DNA from: Stomorhina lunata
Taxonomy: Eukaryota; Arthropoda; Insecta; Diptera; Rhiniidae
Assembly (NCBI GenBank): GCA_933228675.1
Contig: OW121744.1
Span: 18,681,978 to 18,745,977, forward strand
Reading direction: 5' to 3'
Length of the DNA stretch: 64,000 nucleotides
Part shown: piece after piece, positions 12,297-23,924 of the stretch
Layout: every line of letters begins with the position of its first letter
Position numbering within the stretch: the first letter of the stretch is position 1
Notes under the pieces: generated by a model
Database searches by the model: none
What the model saw: the letters and a program-made list of their open reading frames with translations, nothing else
Told to the model about the DNA's origin: nothing
Made by a program: the position numbers and the translations under genes

Positions 12297-13700
12297 CTCT
12301 AAGTAATAGTATGTGTTAAAAAACATTTCGAAAGCTGTCCACAGTTAGAAACTGCCATCGTATGACAACTACAAATTGAAAAAAGCACCAACTTTAAGCA
12401 GATACTCCTTAAAACCAAGGCACGTAAAGTACATTAAAAAATATAAAATAAAATCGAAATACAAAAATTAAGTAAAAAAAAAAACAAAAAAAACTGAAAC
12501 ACAAAATATTAACAAGAGATCAAGCAAACAACCAGCAAAACCACATGTTCAAGTGTTAGTGTCAGCAATATCCTTGAAGAGGTTAACATTACCCAAATAA
12601 ATACATACATAAGTATGCAAGTATTTGTGTAGTTTAAATCCTTACATACATACATGCATATATTCACTCCTTTTGTATGAATGAATGACTTGAAGGTTAA
12701 ATACTTTTCATGCAAACACTACTCACACGTTCCCAATACATAAAAACGAGCCAAACGAGCAGCAGCAAATCCAACAACAGACGAGAGTGTAGCAGCAACA
12801 TTTCAAATAAAAAACAAATTGCCAAAACGACGAAACTATAAACGACAAAAACACTAAAGAGACGAAGTTGACAACGACCAACACTTTGTATTTTATTTAC
12901 CCAAAACATATTCAATCCCTTTCTTTTATGAAGGAAATTATAGGATTGTTTTCTCCTTTTGCTTTTGGCAAATTTACACTTTCGGCTTAGCTCAGCCAAA
13001 TGTTAACGAGCCCTTTCTTGCACATAATCACAGAAAAATGGATAAACACGAGCATATTTATATGTTAGATTCTCTGTTTCTACTCTCCCTATTTCAATTA
13101 AAGAGATTCAATGTTAAGTTAACAGAATTTGTAGTGGAAATTTATGCTAGAATTTGCTGAGAAATGTGAGTATGAAAATTTAAAATTTTGTCCATTTTTT
13201 GGGAGAGTTCTTTGAGGAAGCCTATAGCATGCTAGAGAGTATGTTTTAAAGGAAATAGTTTTCAAGTTCTCTTCTATGTTAGGCTGTAATAATAGAGTTA
13301 GGTCGATTTTAATTAAATTTAAATTCAAAGATGTATGTAAAATTTACATTGTTTACATTAAAAGGATGCGTGTGTCCAGCAGAAGAGAACTCTCTGAATA
13401 AGGTTTAACATAAGGTTTTTTTTTGCATTGTAGTATACTTTTGAATAGAATAAATAAGCTATTAAAGGTCTAATTTATACCATACACATGCATGGATTTT
13501 TTTTACATTTTCAGAGTTTAAGAGGCTTTAACTACATTAAGCGAAACGAATGATGTTTATTCTAGTTAAACGTCGGTTTAATTTTAAATCAATTTTTTTT
13601 ATCCGACATCAAACTTTCGTAATTAGCGCTTCTTTTGTCATCCTTGACTTGCAGTGGAGCATAGGACCTTAATTAGCGCTTGGCGTAGTCCTAATATTGA
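12297..13700. other. Unique AT-rich intronic stretch
   Basis: No gene recognised. Open frames on the minus strand (12509-12715, 12697-12999, 13119-13328) show no known domain and overlap low-complexity sequence. A 12-base direct repeat, TAATTAGCGCTT, occurs near 13620 and 13671. Confidence 0.5.
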
Positions 13701-13790
13701 TAACCGCGGTGTTATAGCAGGTTAGTCATCCGCCTAGCATACCAGAGGTCCCAAGTTCTATCCCGGGCCAGAAACACTTGAAAAAATAAA
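13701..13790 (+). mobile_element. tRNA-derived SINE-like copy 2
   Basis: Same unit as at 3785: GTTATAGCAGGTTAGTC (A-box-like), CCGCCTAGCATACCAGAGGT, AAGTTCTATCCCGGG (B-box-like) and CACTTGAAAAAA. Both copies are on the plus strand, antisense to TPP2, and each lies 110-250 bases upstream of an A+T satellite array. Confidence 0.7.
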
Positions 13791-13899
13791 TTTTCAAAAA
13801 AGCGACGGTTCACCATATAACTTAGCTCAAACTTCTCTAACTAATGCATTTGCCGTTCGGAGCCGGAGTTAAAAACGTAGATCCCTTTCAATGAGTACC

Positions 13900-15147
13900 G
13901 AAAACTTTTCTATAAAAATTTTTATATCGAAAAATTTTCGATAAAAAATTTTATGCTGAAAAATTTTCTATAAAAATTTTCTTAAAAAATTTTCTATAAA
14001 AATTTTCTTAAAAAAATTTCTATAAAAATTTTTATGCCGACAGATTTTCTATAAAAATGTTTAAACCTAAAAATTTGAATACCGAATAATTTTTTTATTA
14101 AAATTTTTATACTGAAAATTGTTCTTTAATAATTTTTAACGGAAAATTTTATTTAAAAATTTTGATACTGAAAAATTTTCTATAAAAAATTTTTATACCG
14201 AAAAATTTTCTATAAAATATTTTTATACCGATAAATTTTCTAAAAAAAAAATTTTATATCGAAAAATTTTCTATAAAAAATTTGTATACCGAAAATTTTT
14301 CTATAAAAAAATTTTTATACCGAAAAATTTTCTATAAGAAATTTTTATACCGAAAAATTTTCTATAAAAAAATTTTTATACCGAAAAAATTTCTATAAAA
14401 AAATTTTGTAAAGAAAATTTTCTATAAAAATTTTTATACCGAAAAATTTTTATACCGAAAAATTTTCTATAAAAAATTTGTATACCGAAAAAATTTCTAT
14501 AAAAAATTTGTATACCGAAAAAATTTCTATAAAAAATTTGTATACCGGAAAGATTTCTATAAAAAATTTTTGTAAAGAAAATTTTCTATAAAAATTTTTA
14601 TACCGAAAATTTTTCTATAAAAAAATTTTTATACCGAAAAATTTTCTATAAAAAATTTTTATACCGAAAAATTTTCTATAAAAAATTTTTATACCGAAAA
14701 ATTTTCTATAAAAAATTTTTATACCGAAAAATTTTCTATAAAAAATTTTTATACCGAAAAATTTTCTATAAAAAATTTTTAAACCCAAAAATTTCTTTAA
14801 AAAATTTTTATACCGAAAAATTTTCTATAAAAAATTTTTGTACCGAAAAATTTTCTATGAAAAATGTTTATACCGAAAAATTTTCTATAAAACATTTTTA
14901 TACCGTAAAATTTTCTATAAAACATTTTTATACCGAAAAATTTTCTATAAAAAATTTTTATACCGAAAAATTTTCTAAAAAAATTTTTATACCAAAAAAT
15001 TTTCTATAAAAAATTTTATACCAAAAAATTTTCTATAAAAAATTTTATACCAAAAAATTTTCTATAAAAAATTTTATACCGAAAAATTTTCTATAAAAAT
15101 TTTAATAGCGAAAAATTTTTATACCGAAAAATTTTCTAGAAAAAATG
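13900..15147. repeat. 30-base satellite array (TATACCG linker)
   Basis: Tandem 30-base unit: AAAAATTTTCTATAAAAAA plus TTTTTATACCG. Diverged at the left, more uniform at 14,630-14,780. Variants read TATACCA or TAAACCC. Confidence 0.95.
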
Positions 15148-15152
15148 GCCCG

Positions 15153-15404
15153 TACTTTTTTCGTGATGATCAAGACCGGCACGTTACTGTGAATGGGAAT
15201 CGCTACCGTTCAATGATAACCGAATATTTTTGGCCCCAATTTGATGGTATGGACTTGGAGGACATGTGGTTCCAACAGGGCGGCGCCACATACCACACAG
15301 CGAATGTCACAATCAATTTATTGAAAACCTAGTTTGGATAATGTGTTATCTTACGAAATAGTCCAGTCGATAGGTCGTGGGATTTGACGCCGTTAGACTT
15401 TTTT
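15153..15404 (+). pseudogene. Tc1/mariner transposase C-terminal remnant
   Basis: Frame +, from 15153: YFFRDDQDRHVTVNG, then RYRSMITEYFWPQFDGMD, MWFQQGGATYHTANVTINLL and, after two stops, SWDLTPLDFF. This is the DDE catalytic half of a Tc1/mariner-superfamily transposase (family hallmarks FQQDGAT.HTA and DLTPLDYFLW). The aspartate expected in QQDGA is glycine here. In-frame stops follow INLLKT and FG. It is a dead fragment sandwiched between two satellite arrays. A relic with the N-terminus of what may be the same family lies at 53202-53465. Confidence 0.88.
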
Positions 15405-16379
15405 TTTATAGAAAAATTTTTTTCTATAGAAAAATTTGTGGACAAAAATATTTTTCTATAGAAAAATTTTTGGACAAAAATATTTTTGTATAGAAAAATT
15501 TTTGGACAAACAAATTTTTCTATAGAAAAATTTTTGGACAAACAAATTTTTCTATAGAAAAATTTTTGGACAAACAAATTTTTCTATAGAAAAATGTTTG
15601 GACAAACAAATTTTTCTATAGAAAAATTTTTGGACAAACAAATTTTTCTATAGAAAAATTTTTGGACAAACAAATTTTTCTACAGAAAAATTTTTGGACA
15701 AACAAATTTTTCTATAGAAAAATTTTTGGACAAACAAATTTTTCTATAGCAAAATTTTTGGACAAAAATATTTTTCTATAGAAAAATTTTTGGACAAAAA
15801 TATTTTTCTATAGAAAAATTTGTTTGTCCAAAAATTTTTTTCTATAGAAAAATTTTTGGACAAAAATATTTTTCTATAGAAAAATTTTTGGACAAACAAA
15901 TTTTTCTATAGAAAAATTTTTGGACAAACAAATTTTTCTATAGAAAAATTTTTGGACAAACAAATTTTTCTATAGAAAAATTTTTGGACAAACAAATTTT
16001 TCTATAGAAAAATTTTTGGACAAACAAATTTTTCTATAGAAAAATTTTTGGACAAAAATATTTTTCTATAGAAAAATTTTTGGACAAAAATATTTTTCTA
16101 TAGACAAATTTTTGGACAAAAATATTTTTCTATAGACAAATTTTTGGACAAAAATATTTTTCTATAGAAAAATTTTTTAACAAAAATATTTTTCTATAGA
16201 AACATTTTTGGACAAAAATATTTTTCTATAGAAAAATTTTTGGACAAAAATATTTTTCTATAGAAAAATTTTTGGACAAAAATATTTTTCTATAGAAAAA
16301 TTTTTGGACAAAAATATTTTTCGATAGAAAAATTTTTGGACAAAAATATTTTTCTATAGAAAAATTTTTGGACAAAAAT
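15405..16379. repeat. 32-base satellite array (GGACAAA linker)
   Basis: About 30 copies of a 32-base unit: core TTTTTCTATAGAAAAATTTT plus TGGACAAACAAA or TGGACAAAAATA. The two linker variants occur in blocks. A locally inverted piece (TTGTTTGTCCAAAAATT) lies at about 15,817-15,840. Confidence 0.95.
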
Positions 16380-17440
16380 GGAAACATGTTTGGCAACAAA
16401 TGGAAAAGTGTTGAGAAAAATTTTTCATTTCAAACATTAAATTAGAATAACATTTTTAAACTTGGCGCCTTCCATTCCTTCCAATGTTCGAAAATGTTAA
16501 AAGTTCTATAGCAGTGATACAAAATAATCTGATTAAAACTTATATCAAGCTACATTTTATTGAAAAAAGAGAATTTTCATTTCATTCTCTTGTAATAGAA
16601 GACATCTCTCCTGTAATTAACAGAATTACTGCTGTTAAATAACATTTGTAAAACATCTTTCTTTAACATTGGCGCCACTCTGAATAATTTTGAATATGTT
16701 TTGGGTGTCCTGTTTATGTGTTTCTGTTTTTATGTCCTGGATGTTTTTATGACAAGAACAAAATAATAAAAAATATCAGAATGAAGAAAAAAAAAAGTAA
16801 AAGATGTAGACAATGTGTTTTGTAGGGAATCCTACAAGAAAATTGCTGCATTAATACAAGAACAACAAGTGAGTGAAGTGAATGGTAGATATGTTTGTTT
16901 TATATTCGTAATGAATATGTTAAGTTGATGATGATTATGAGGAGCTTATACAAAAAAAAATCGAAAAAAATATTTCATGTTTTTATCTCCGTGTTGGTGC
17001 TGGGCTCTTAACGTTCTTTACGTCTAGGATTTGGCTGTGTTTTATTATTTCTTTGTAAACGTTTATTGGCCTTTTTGTAGTCATTGTATATGTTAAAGTT
17101 AGTAGTTACAATATAATTATTTAGATAATAAGAGCAGCAGCAACAAAAAACTTAAATGACTATGAAAAATAGAATGAAAACAAAAATTACTCATTAATTG
17201 TGTTAAACAAAGGAAATCATTGTTAGAGCAATGAAGGCAAATGCTTAGTTTGTTGCAAGTAACAACGTGTATAATTATGGTCTGTTAGATAAACCTAAAA
17301 AATATAAATGAGTTTGTGTACGTGCATCCGCATGTTGCACATTAATGCACCATTATACGTTATAATGAAAAGAAACACAATTAGAGGGACGTTTGTATCC
17401 TGTTTATTAGATTGGATCATGAAAAATTAGACGAGAAAAT
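16380..17440. other. Unique AT-rich intronic stretch
   Basis: No gene, repeat or element ends recognised. Confidence 0.5.
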
Positions 17441-17444
17441 TTTA

Positions 17445-19075
17445 ATGAAATTTTTTTTTTTATAGAAAATTGTTTTCATTCAAATATTTTCTAAGAAATT
17501 TTATTTTTGAAAATTTTTTTACTAAACAATTTTCTATAGAAAAAGTTATTTTCTATAGAAAAAGTTATTTAACGAAAAATTTTCTATAGAAACATTTTTA
17601 TAACGGAAAATTTTCTATAGAAAAATTTTTTTTAACGAAAAATTTTCTATAGAAAATTTTTCATTAAAAAAATTTTCTATAGAAAATTTCTCATTAAAAA
17701 AAATTTTCTATAGAAAATTTCTCATTAAAAAAATTTTCTAATTTTTCGTTAAAAAATTTTTTCTTAGAAAATTTTTCGTTAAAAAAATTTTTCTTTAGAA
17801 AATTTTTCGTTAAAAAAATTTTTCTTTAGAAAATTTTTCGTTAAAAAAATTTTTCTTTAGAAAATTTTTCGTTAAAAAAATTTTTCTTTAGAAAATTTTT
17901 CGTTAAAAAAAAATTTCTACAGAAAATTTTTCGTTAAAAAATATTTCTACAGAAAACTTTTCGTTAAAAAAAAATTTCTATAGAAAATTTTTCGTTAAAA
18001 AAAAATTTCTATAGAAAATTTTTCGTTAAAAAAATTTTTCTGTAGAAAATTTTTCGTTAAAAAATTTTTTCTGTAGAAAATTTTTCGTTAAAAAACTTTT
18101 TCTATAGAAAATTTTTCGTTAAAAAACTTTTTCTATAGAAAATTTTTCGTTTAAAAACTTTTTCTATAGAAAATTTTTCGTTAAAAAAAATTTTTCTATA
18201 GAAAATTTTCCGTTAAAAAAAATTTTTCTATAGAAAATTTTCGGTTAAAAAATGAAAAATTTTCTATAGAAAATTTTTTTAATGAAAAATTTTCTATAGA
18301 AAATTTTTATTAATGAAAAATTTTCTATAGAAAATTTTTTTAATGAAAAATTTTCTATAGAAAATTTTTTTAATGAAAAATTTTCTATAGAACATTTGTT
18401 TAAAGAAAAATTTTCTATAGAAAATTTGTTTAACGAAAAATTTTCTATAGAAAATTTGTTTAACGAAAAATTTTCTATAGAAAATTTGTTTAACGAAAAA
18501 TTTTCTATAGAAAATTTGTTTAACGAAAAATTTTCTATAGAAAAATTTTTTAACGAAAAATTTTCTATAGAAAAATTTTTTAACGAAAAATTTTCTATAG
18601 AAAAATTTTTTAACGAAAAATTTTCTATAGAAAAATTTTTTTAACGAAAACTTTTCTATAGAATTTTTTTTTAACGAAAAATTTTTTTAACGAAGATTTT
18701 TCTAACGAAAAATTTTTTTAACGAAAAATTTTTTATAGAAAAATTTTCTATAGAAAATTTTTTTCGGTAAAAAAAAAAAAATTTCTATAGAAATTTTTTT
18801 TTATCGAAAAATTTTTTTGACGAAAAATTTTCTATAGAAAATTTTTTTTTACGAAAAATTTTGTATAGAAAAATTTTTTTAACGAAAATTTTTCTAACGA
18901 AAAATTTTTTTAACGAAAAATTTTTTTAACGAAAAATTTTCTATAGAAAATTTTTTTAAGAAAAATTTTCTATAGAAAAATATAGCAAAATTTTTATAAC
19001 GAAAAATTTTCTGTAGAAAATCTTTTTTATCGAAAACTTTTCCTTTTTATCGATAGAACATTTTTTTCTTAAAAA
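17445..19075. repeat. 30-31-base satellite array that switches orientation (TAACG linker)
   Basis: Units with a TTTCTATAGAAA core and a directional linker. TAACGAAAAA (plus sense) is seen at 17,560-17,640. TTTTTCGTTA (inverse) fills 17,745-18,245. TAATGAAAAA and then TAACGAAAAA (plus sense) fill 18,250-19,030. The most regular part is 18,396-18,640, period exactly 30. Confidence 0.93.
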
Positions 19076-19930
19076 ATATAAGAAATTCTATATTATATGT
19101 ACTAAACATTATTTTGAGGAGGCAATCTACTGTTTTATCTAATTTTTATCTTTTCTAAGTTAAAAAAAGTTTTACTTAATTCCTATAATAATTCCTATAA
19201 AAATTGTAGACAATAGAATAATTTTTAAAATGAATTTTCTATTAGTTTTAGTAGGAGTATCTGATTCTAATTTTGTCTCTGCCTCAAATATTGAAAGCTT
19301 TTTCTATTTCTTTATTAAATTATAAGACAAATCTTATAGCAATAATATCTATTTGTATTTTGCAATTCTATTATTTTGTTAACAATAAAAACCAATACCA
19401 TCAAAAAAAATACTTTATTGGAACAAAAATACATATTCCTTTATCTCAACCGGACCCTAAAGTCGGGTTTCGGTGGTCTACAAAATTCATTCGGTCATAT
19501 CGTTAACACGTTTTCAATAAGTAGATGGGAGGTATGTACGAGTATATATATACGTTCATTACTTGTACATTGTTTTTTGTGTGTGTGGATTTCCTGTTTA
19601 CACGTCTCAGTATGTGTGAGTGTTTGTTTGTTTGTCTATTATGTGTTTCCTTAGTATGTCCGTATAACACACATCCTGTTTGTCCATATTTTGTATCCTT
19701 ATCTCAATTAAAAATGCTTGTAAAATGCAATGAAGGTGGATATTACTGGACGGTGTGTGCTTTTATAATTGCATGGGCCACATACATATAACAAAGACAA
19801 CAACAATATGCTAACGCCCTAAAGTAGATTGTAAGCAAATAAAGGCATTGTATACGATTATGCTTGAAAAGATACAAAAGTAGGGAAATGTTATAGTAAA
19901 GTTTAAGCTTTTAAAAAGAAAAGACATTCC
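19076..19930. other. Unique AT-rich intronic stretch
   Basis: No gene supported. Overlapping open frames at 19273-19791 have no recognisable motif. A slightly GC-richer piece at 19,445-19,510 may be an old repeat fragment. Confidence 0.45.
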
Positions 19931-22035
19931 AGTGAAAACCTTTCCCTTTTCTATAGAAAAACTTTCCCAATGAAAGCTTTTCTATAGAAAAACTTTCTCA
20001 ATGAAAGCTTTTTTATAGAAAAACTTTCTTAAAGAAAGATTTTCTAATGAAAAACTTTCCCAATGAAAGCTTTTCTATAGAAAAACTTTCCCAATGAAAG
20101 CTTTTCTATGGAAAAACTTTCTCAATGAAAGCTTTTCTATGAAAAAACTTTCCCAATGAAAGCTTGTCTATAGAAAAACTTTCCCAATGAAAGCTTTTCT
20201 ATAGAAAAACTTTCCCAATGAAAGCTTTTCTATAGAAAAACTTTCCCAATGAAAGCTTTTCTATAGAAAAACTTTCCCAATGAAAGCTTTTCTATAGAAA
20301 AACTTTCCCAATGAAAGCTTTTCTATAGAAAAACTTTCCCAATGAAAGCTTTTCTATAGAAAAACTTTCCCAATGAAAGCTTTTCTATAGAAAAACTTTC
20401 CCAATGAAAGCTTTTCTATAGAAAAACTTTCCCAATGAAAGCTTTTCTATAGAAAAACTTTCCCAATGAAAGCTTTTCTATAGAAAAATTTTTCCAATGA
20501 AAGCTTTTCTATAGAAAAACTTTCCCAATGAAAGCTTGTCTATAGAAATACTTTCCTAATGGAAGCTTGTCTATAGAAAAACTTTCCCAATGAAAGATTT
20601 TCTATAGAAAAACTTTCCCAATGAAAGATTTTCTATAGAAAAACTTTCCCAATGAAAGCTTTTCTATAGAAAAACTTTCCCACTGAAAGCTTTTCTATAG
20701 AAAAACTTTCCCAATGAAAGCTTTTCTATAGAAAAACTTTCCCAATGAAAGCTTTTCTATAGAAAAACTTTCCCAATGAAAGCTTTTCTATAGAAAAACT
20801 TTCCCAATGAAAGCATTTCTATAGAAAAACTTTCCCAGTGAAAGCTTTTCTATAGAAAAACTTTCCCAATGAAAGCTTTTCTATAGAAAAACTTTCCCAA
20901 TGAAAGCTTTTCTATAGAAAAACTTTCCCAATGAAAGCTTTTCTATAGAAAAACTTTCCCAATGAAAGCTTTTCTATAGAAAAACTTTCCCAATGAAAGC
21001 TTTTCTATAGAAAAACTTTCCCAATGAAAGCTTTTCTATAGAAAAACTTTCCCAATAAAAGCTTTTCTAAGAAAAACTTTCCCAATGAAAGCTTTTCTAT
21101 AGAAAAACTTTCTCAATGAAAGCTTTTTTATAGAAAAACTTTCTTAAAGAAAGATTTTCTAATGAAAAACTTTCCCAATGAAAGCTTTTCTATAGAAAAA
21201 CTTTCCCAATGAAAGCTTTTCTATGGAAAAACTTTCTCAATGAAAGCTTTTCTATGAAAAAACTTTCCCAATAAAAGCTTGTCTATAGAAAAACTTTCCC
21301 AATGAAAGCTTTTCTATAGAAAAACTTTCCCAATGAAAGCTTTTCTATAGAAAAACTTTCCCAATGAAAGCTTTTCTATAGAAAAATTTTACCAATGAAA
21401 GCTTTTCTATAGAAAAACTTTCCCAATGAAAGCTTTTCTATAGAAAAACTTTCCCAATGAAAGCTTTTCTATAGAAAAACTTTCCCAATGAAAGCTTTTC
21501 TATAGAAAAACTTTCCCAATGAAAACTTTTCTATAGAAAAACTTTCCCAATGAAAGCTTTTCTATAGAAAGACTTTCCCAATGAAAGCTTTTCTATAGAA
21601 AAACTTTCCCAATGGAAGCTTTTCTATAGAAAAACTTTCCCAATGAAAGCTTTTCTATAGAAAAACTTTCCCAATGAAAGCTTTTCTATAGAAAAACTTT
21701 CCCAATGAAAGCTTTTCTATAGAAAGACTTTCCCAATGAAAGCTTTTCTATAGAAAAACTTTCCCAATGAAAGCTTTTCTATAGAAAAACTTTCCCAATG
21801 GAAGCTTTTCTATAGAAAAACTTTCCCAATGAAAGCTTTTCTATAGAAATACTTCTATAGAAAAACTTTTCCAATGCAACTTTCCCAAATGGAAGTTTTT
21901 CTATAGAAAACCTTTCCCAATGAAAGCTTTTCTATAGAAAACCTTTCTCAATGAAAGCTTTCCTATAGAAAACCTTTCAGAATTTTTTATAGAAAGCTTT
22001 TCTTTAGAAAATGCTTCAATAGAAAAACTTTCCTT
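19931..22035. repeat. 31-base satellite array (CTTTCCCAATGAAAG linker)
   Basis: About 67 copies of a 31-base unit: TTTTCTATAGAAAAA plus CTTTCCCAATGAAAGC. Sequence is very uniform. A distinctive variant block (TTTTTTATAG, then CTTTCTTAAAGAAAGATTTT) occurs at about 20,001 and again at about 21,116, so most of the array is one 1,115-base block (36 units) duplicated in tandem. Confidence 0.96.
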
Positions 22036-22529
22036 TAAAAAAACCATTTGTGTTTTTCTATAAAAACTTGTTTAAATGAAAACTTTTACACAGAAATAAA
22101 AAGCTCTAATTAAATTTAATAAACAATCTACCTTTAAAAGTAAACATTTTGCTTAAGATTTTCAAATAAAGACAGCAAATAATTGCCCTAGGCTATATAG
22201 CATTAATTTCACCAAGGTGTCACATATTCAATACCGTAAGCAACGAAACAAATCAAGTTTTTGGCAACCGTTTCCGGTCGGTAGTTAAAGCAACAAATTA
22301 AATCCGGGAACACATATAAACACCTTCGGCTGGACAATTATAATTGGAATTCCCTTTTCATGTTGTCATGCATTTACACTCATGCAGTGAAATATAAATG
22401 AATCAATTTATGGGCAGAAGACTACAAACATAAACGCTAACGGCCAACAATAGATAGTCCGACCAATTATAAAAAATGTTTGAAGTAGGAAAAACGAAAA
22501 AAAAAAAAAAAAATTAAAAATAAACTTAC
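22036..22529. other. Intronic sequence next to the TPP2 donor
   Basis: Non-repetitive apart from a long A-run (T-run in TPP2 sense) just inside the donor. Nothing else recognised. Confidence 0.5.
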
Positions 22530-22956
22530 GTTTTAATCTTGGCTGCATCAGGACGAGTATCGCATTTAATGCCGTAATATGCCAACAATGCATCTTTATC
22601 GGTATCCCTAATGACATTGTCCGCCAACGAAACAATGCGTTCGAGAGCAATGCGCAATTTTTGTTTATTCTCCTTTTGTTTGTCCTCAGAATCGGAGCCA
22701 CCGCCACCTCCTGGAGCAGCAAACGACGATGTCGAGGATGATGATGATGATAAATCCTCAGTTGCTGTTGTTGTTGCTACTGTTGATGTCGTTGCCATCG
22801 TATTGTTTGCCTTTAATGACTTGGCAAATGTAAACGGATATTGAGCCTTCAATTCAGTTGATGATTCAATGTTTTGTATCAGCAGCAAATGAGCAGCCAA
22901 ATGTTTGGGATGTGCCGCAATTATGTCTTCATAGATTTTTTCTGCTTTTTCAAGTT
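22530..22956 (-). CDS. TPP2: Tripeptidyl-peptidase II, next internal coding exon
   Basis: This exon follows the one at 30178-31146. It opens with AA, which completes a Glu codon (G|AA), then reads L-E-K-A-E-K-I-Y-E-D-I-I-A-A-H-P-K-H-L-A-A-H-L-L. That is the helical C-terminal region of TPP II. Residues 52-98 hold a diverged and low-complexity segment: Thr/Ala-rich, then six Ser, five Gly and an acidic/Lys stretch. Residues 99-142 (LRIALERIVSLADNVIRD, then AYYGIKCDTRPDAAKIK) are conserved again. The acceptor is TTCTCATTCAG ending at 22957, preceded by a long pyrimidine tract in transcript sense. The donor is GTAAGTTTA at 22529-22521, followed at once by a T-rich run. The exon ends with two bases of a codon (AC), so at least one more coding exon must lie to the left, outside the window. 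The family's C-terminal residues were not found here. Confidence 0.92.
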
Positions 22957-22957
22957 C

Positions 22958-23924
22958 TGAATGAGAAGGAAAAAAAAGAAGAAAATAATTATAAAGGGAT
23001 AATGCCAAACTCAAATATATACAAAATGAATGCAAATAAAAAAAAACGACTACCAGAATTCATAAATTTTAATTTCCTGCTGCAATAAAAAGAAAAATTC
23101 CGATTCATCCAAAAACAAAAACTTGTGAAATGATATGGAATAAAGCAATGTTCAATGGACTTAATCAACTGGAATGAGATTAAAACCAGCCAAACGACCA
23201 TTACCACAAAACTGCAGTTGTATAACAGGAACTGAACAATAAGAAATAAAAATATCACAAATGAAATTAATAACAATTTAATTAACTTAACATTTGGCTG
23301 TTTTTTATATATAGATATAACTTTATTATTTTAATGGCAATTTAAATAGTCTCTTTTAATTTAATTTCTCTTAAAAATAAACAAACTGCAAAAAATTTAA
23401 AAGAAATTGCAGCACAAAAAATTATAATAATTGAAATAAAAACCGAAGCTGGTGTCTAGTTGGCAGCCAGAGCATTTCCGGTGTCACACCCTAAAATTAT
23501 GCTACAAAAATATTGCAATAAATTTAATGCAATTTCAAGAATTCTTGTTTATTTGCCATTTAAATTATTCTTATTTTTTATTATTTAACAACCATTTATA
23601 TAAAATTAACTAACGAACTGCAGCTCTAGCCAGACAGTCCACATTTTAATAGCGCTGGAGGAGGGGGAATACATATTTAATGAACGGACATTATTTTAAT
23701 ATGACATTAAGATCTTTATCGTTGCATGTTAAATAAATAGTTAATTAAAGGACATTTATTGCTTGTTACAGTTTGGCAATTTTGCGGTTGAGTTTCCAGG
23801 ATATATTTTATGCAGTTGCTCTAACAGTTATTATATAGGGCTTTTTGGTTTTAATAGAGTAAACGGTAGGTTGTCAAATTAGTTTAAATTAACGAGCTTT
23901 CAGTGTAAAATAGGTTAAGTACGA
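22958..23924. other. Acceptor-side intron sequence of TPP2
   Basis: Holds the pyrimidine tract of the acceptor (22,959-22,985, purine-rich on the plus strand). The rest is unique AT-rich sequence with no gene. Confidence 0.55.

Larger units (their letters stand above)
1..22529 (-). other. TPP2 downstream intron, partial (at least 22.5 kb)
   Basis: Everything left of the GTAAGTTTA donor. No further TPP2 exon is recognisable on the minus strand, although the protein must continue because the exon ends mid-codon. The sequence is satellite arrays and transposon remnants. A very short exon (under about 25 codons) could have escaped notice. Confidence 0.7.

Noticed and set aside
12509..12999. Overlapping minus-strand ORFs of 68 and 100 residues
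   Set aside because: Featureless, rich in Leu/Val/Cys from CAGCAACA-type sequence; no known family.
13701..13790. Functional tRNA gene
   Set aside because: The A and B boxes are present, but acceptor and T stems do not pair convincingly and a second copy with the same 3' tail exists, which fits a SINE.
19931..22035. Regular 31-base repeats considered as a CRISPR array
   Set aside because: There are no unique spacers, the whole unit is repeated, and the context is an animal intron. The same applies to all other arrays here.
22611..22844. Plus-strand ORF opposite the TPP2 exon
   Set aside because: It is a mirror frame of the real exon; its Asp/Pro runs come from the Ser/Gly codon repeats of TPP2.
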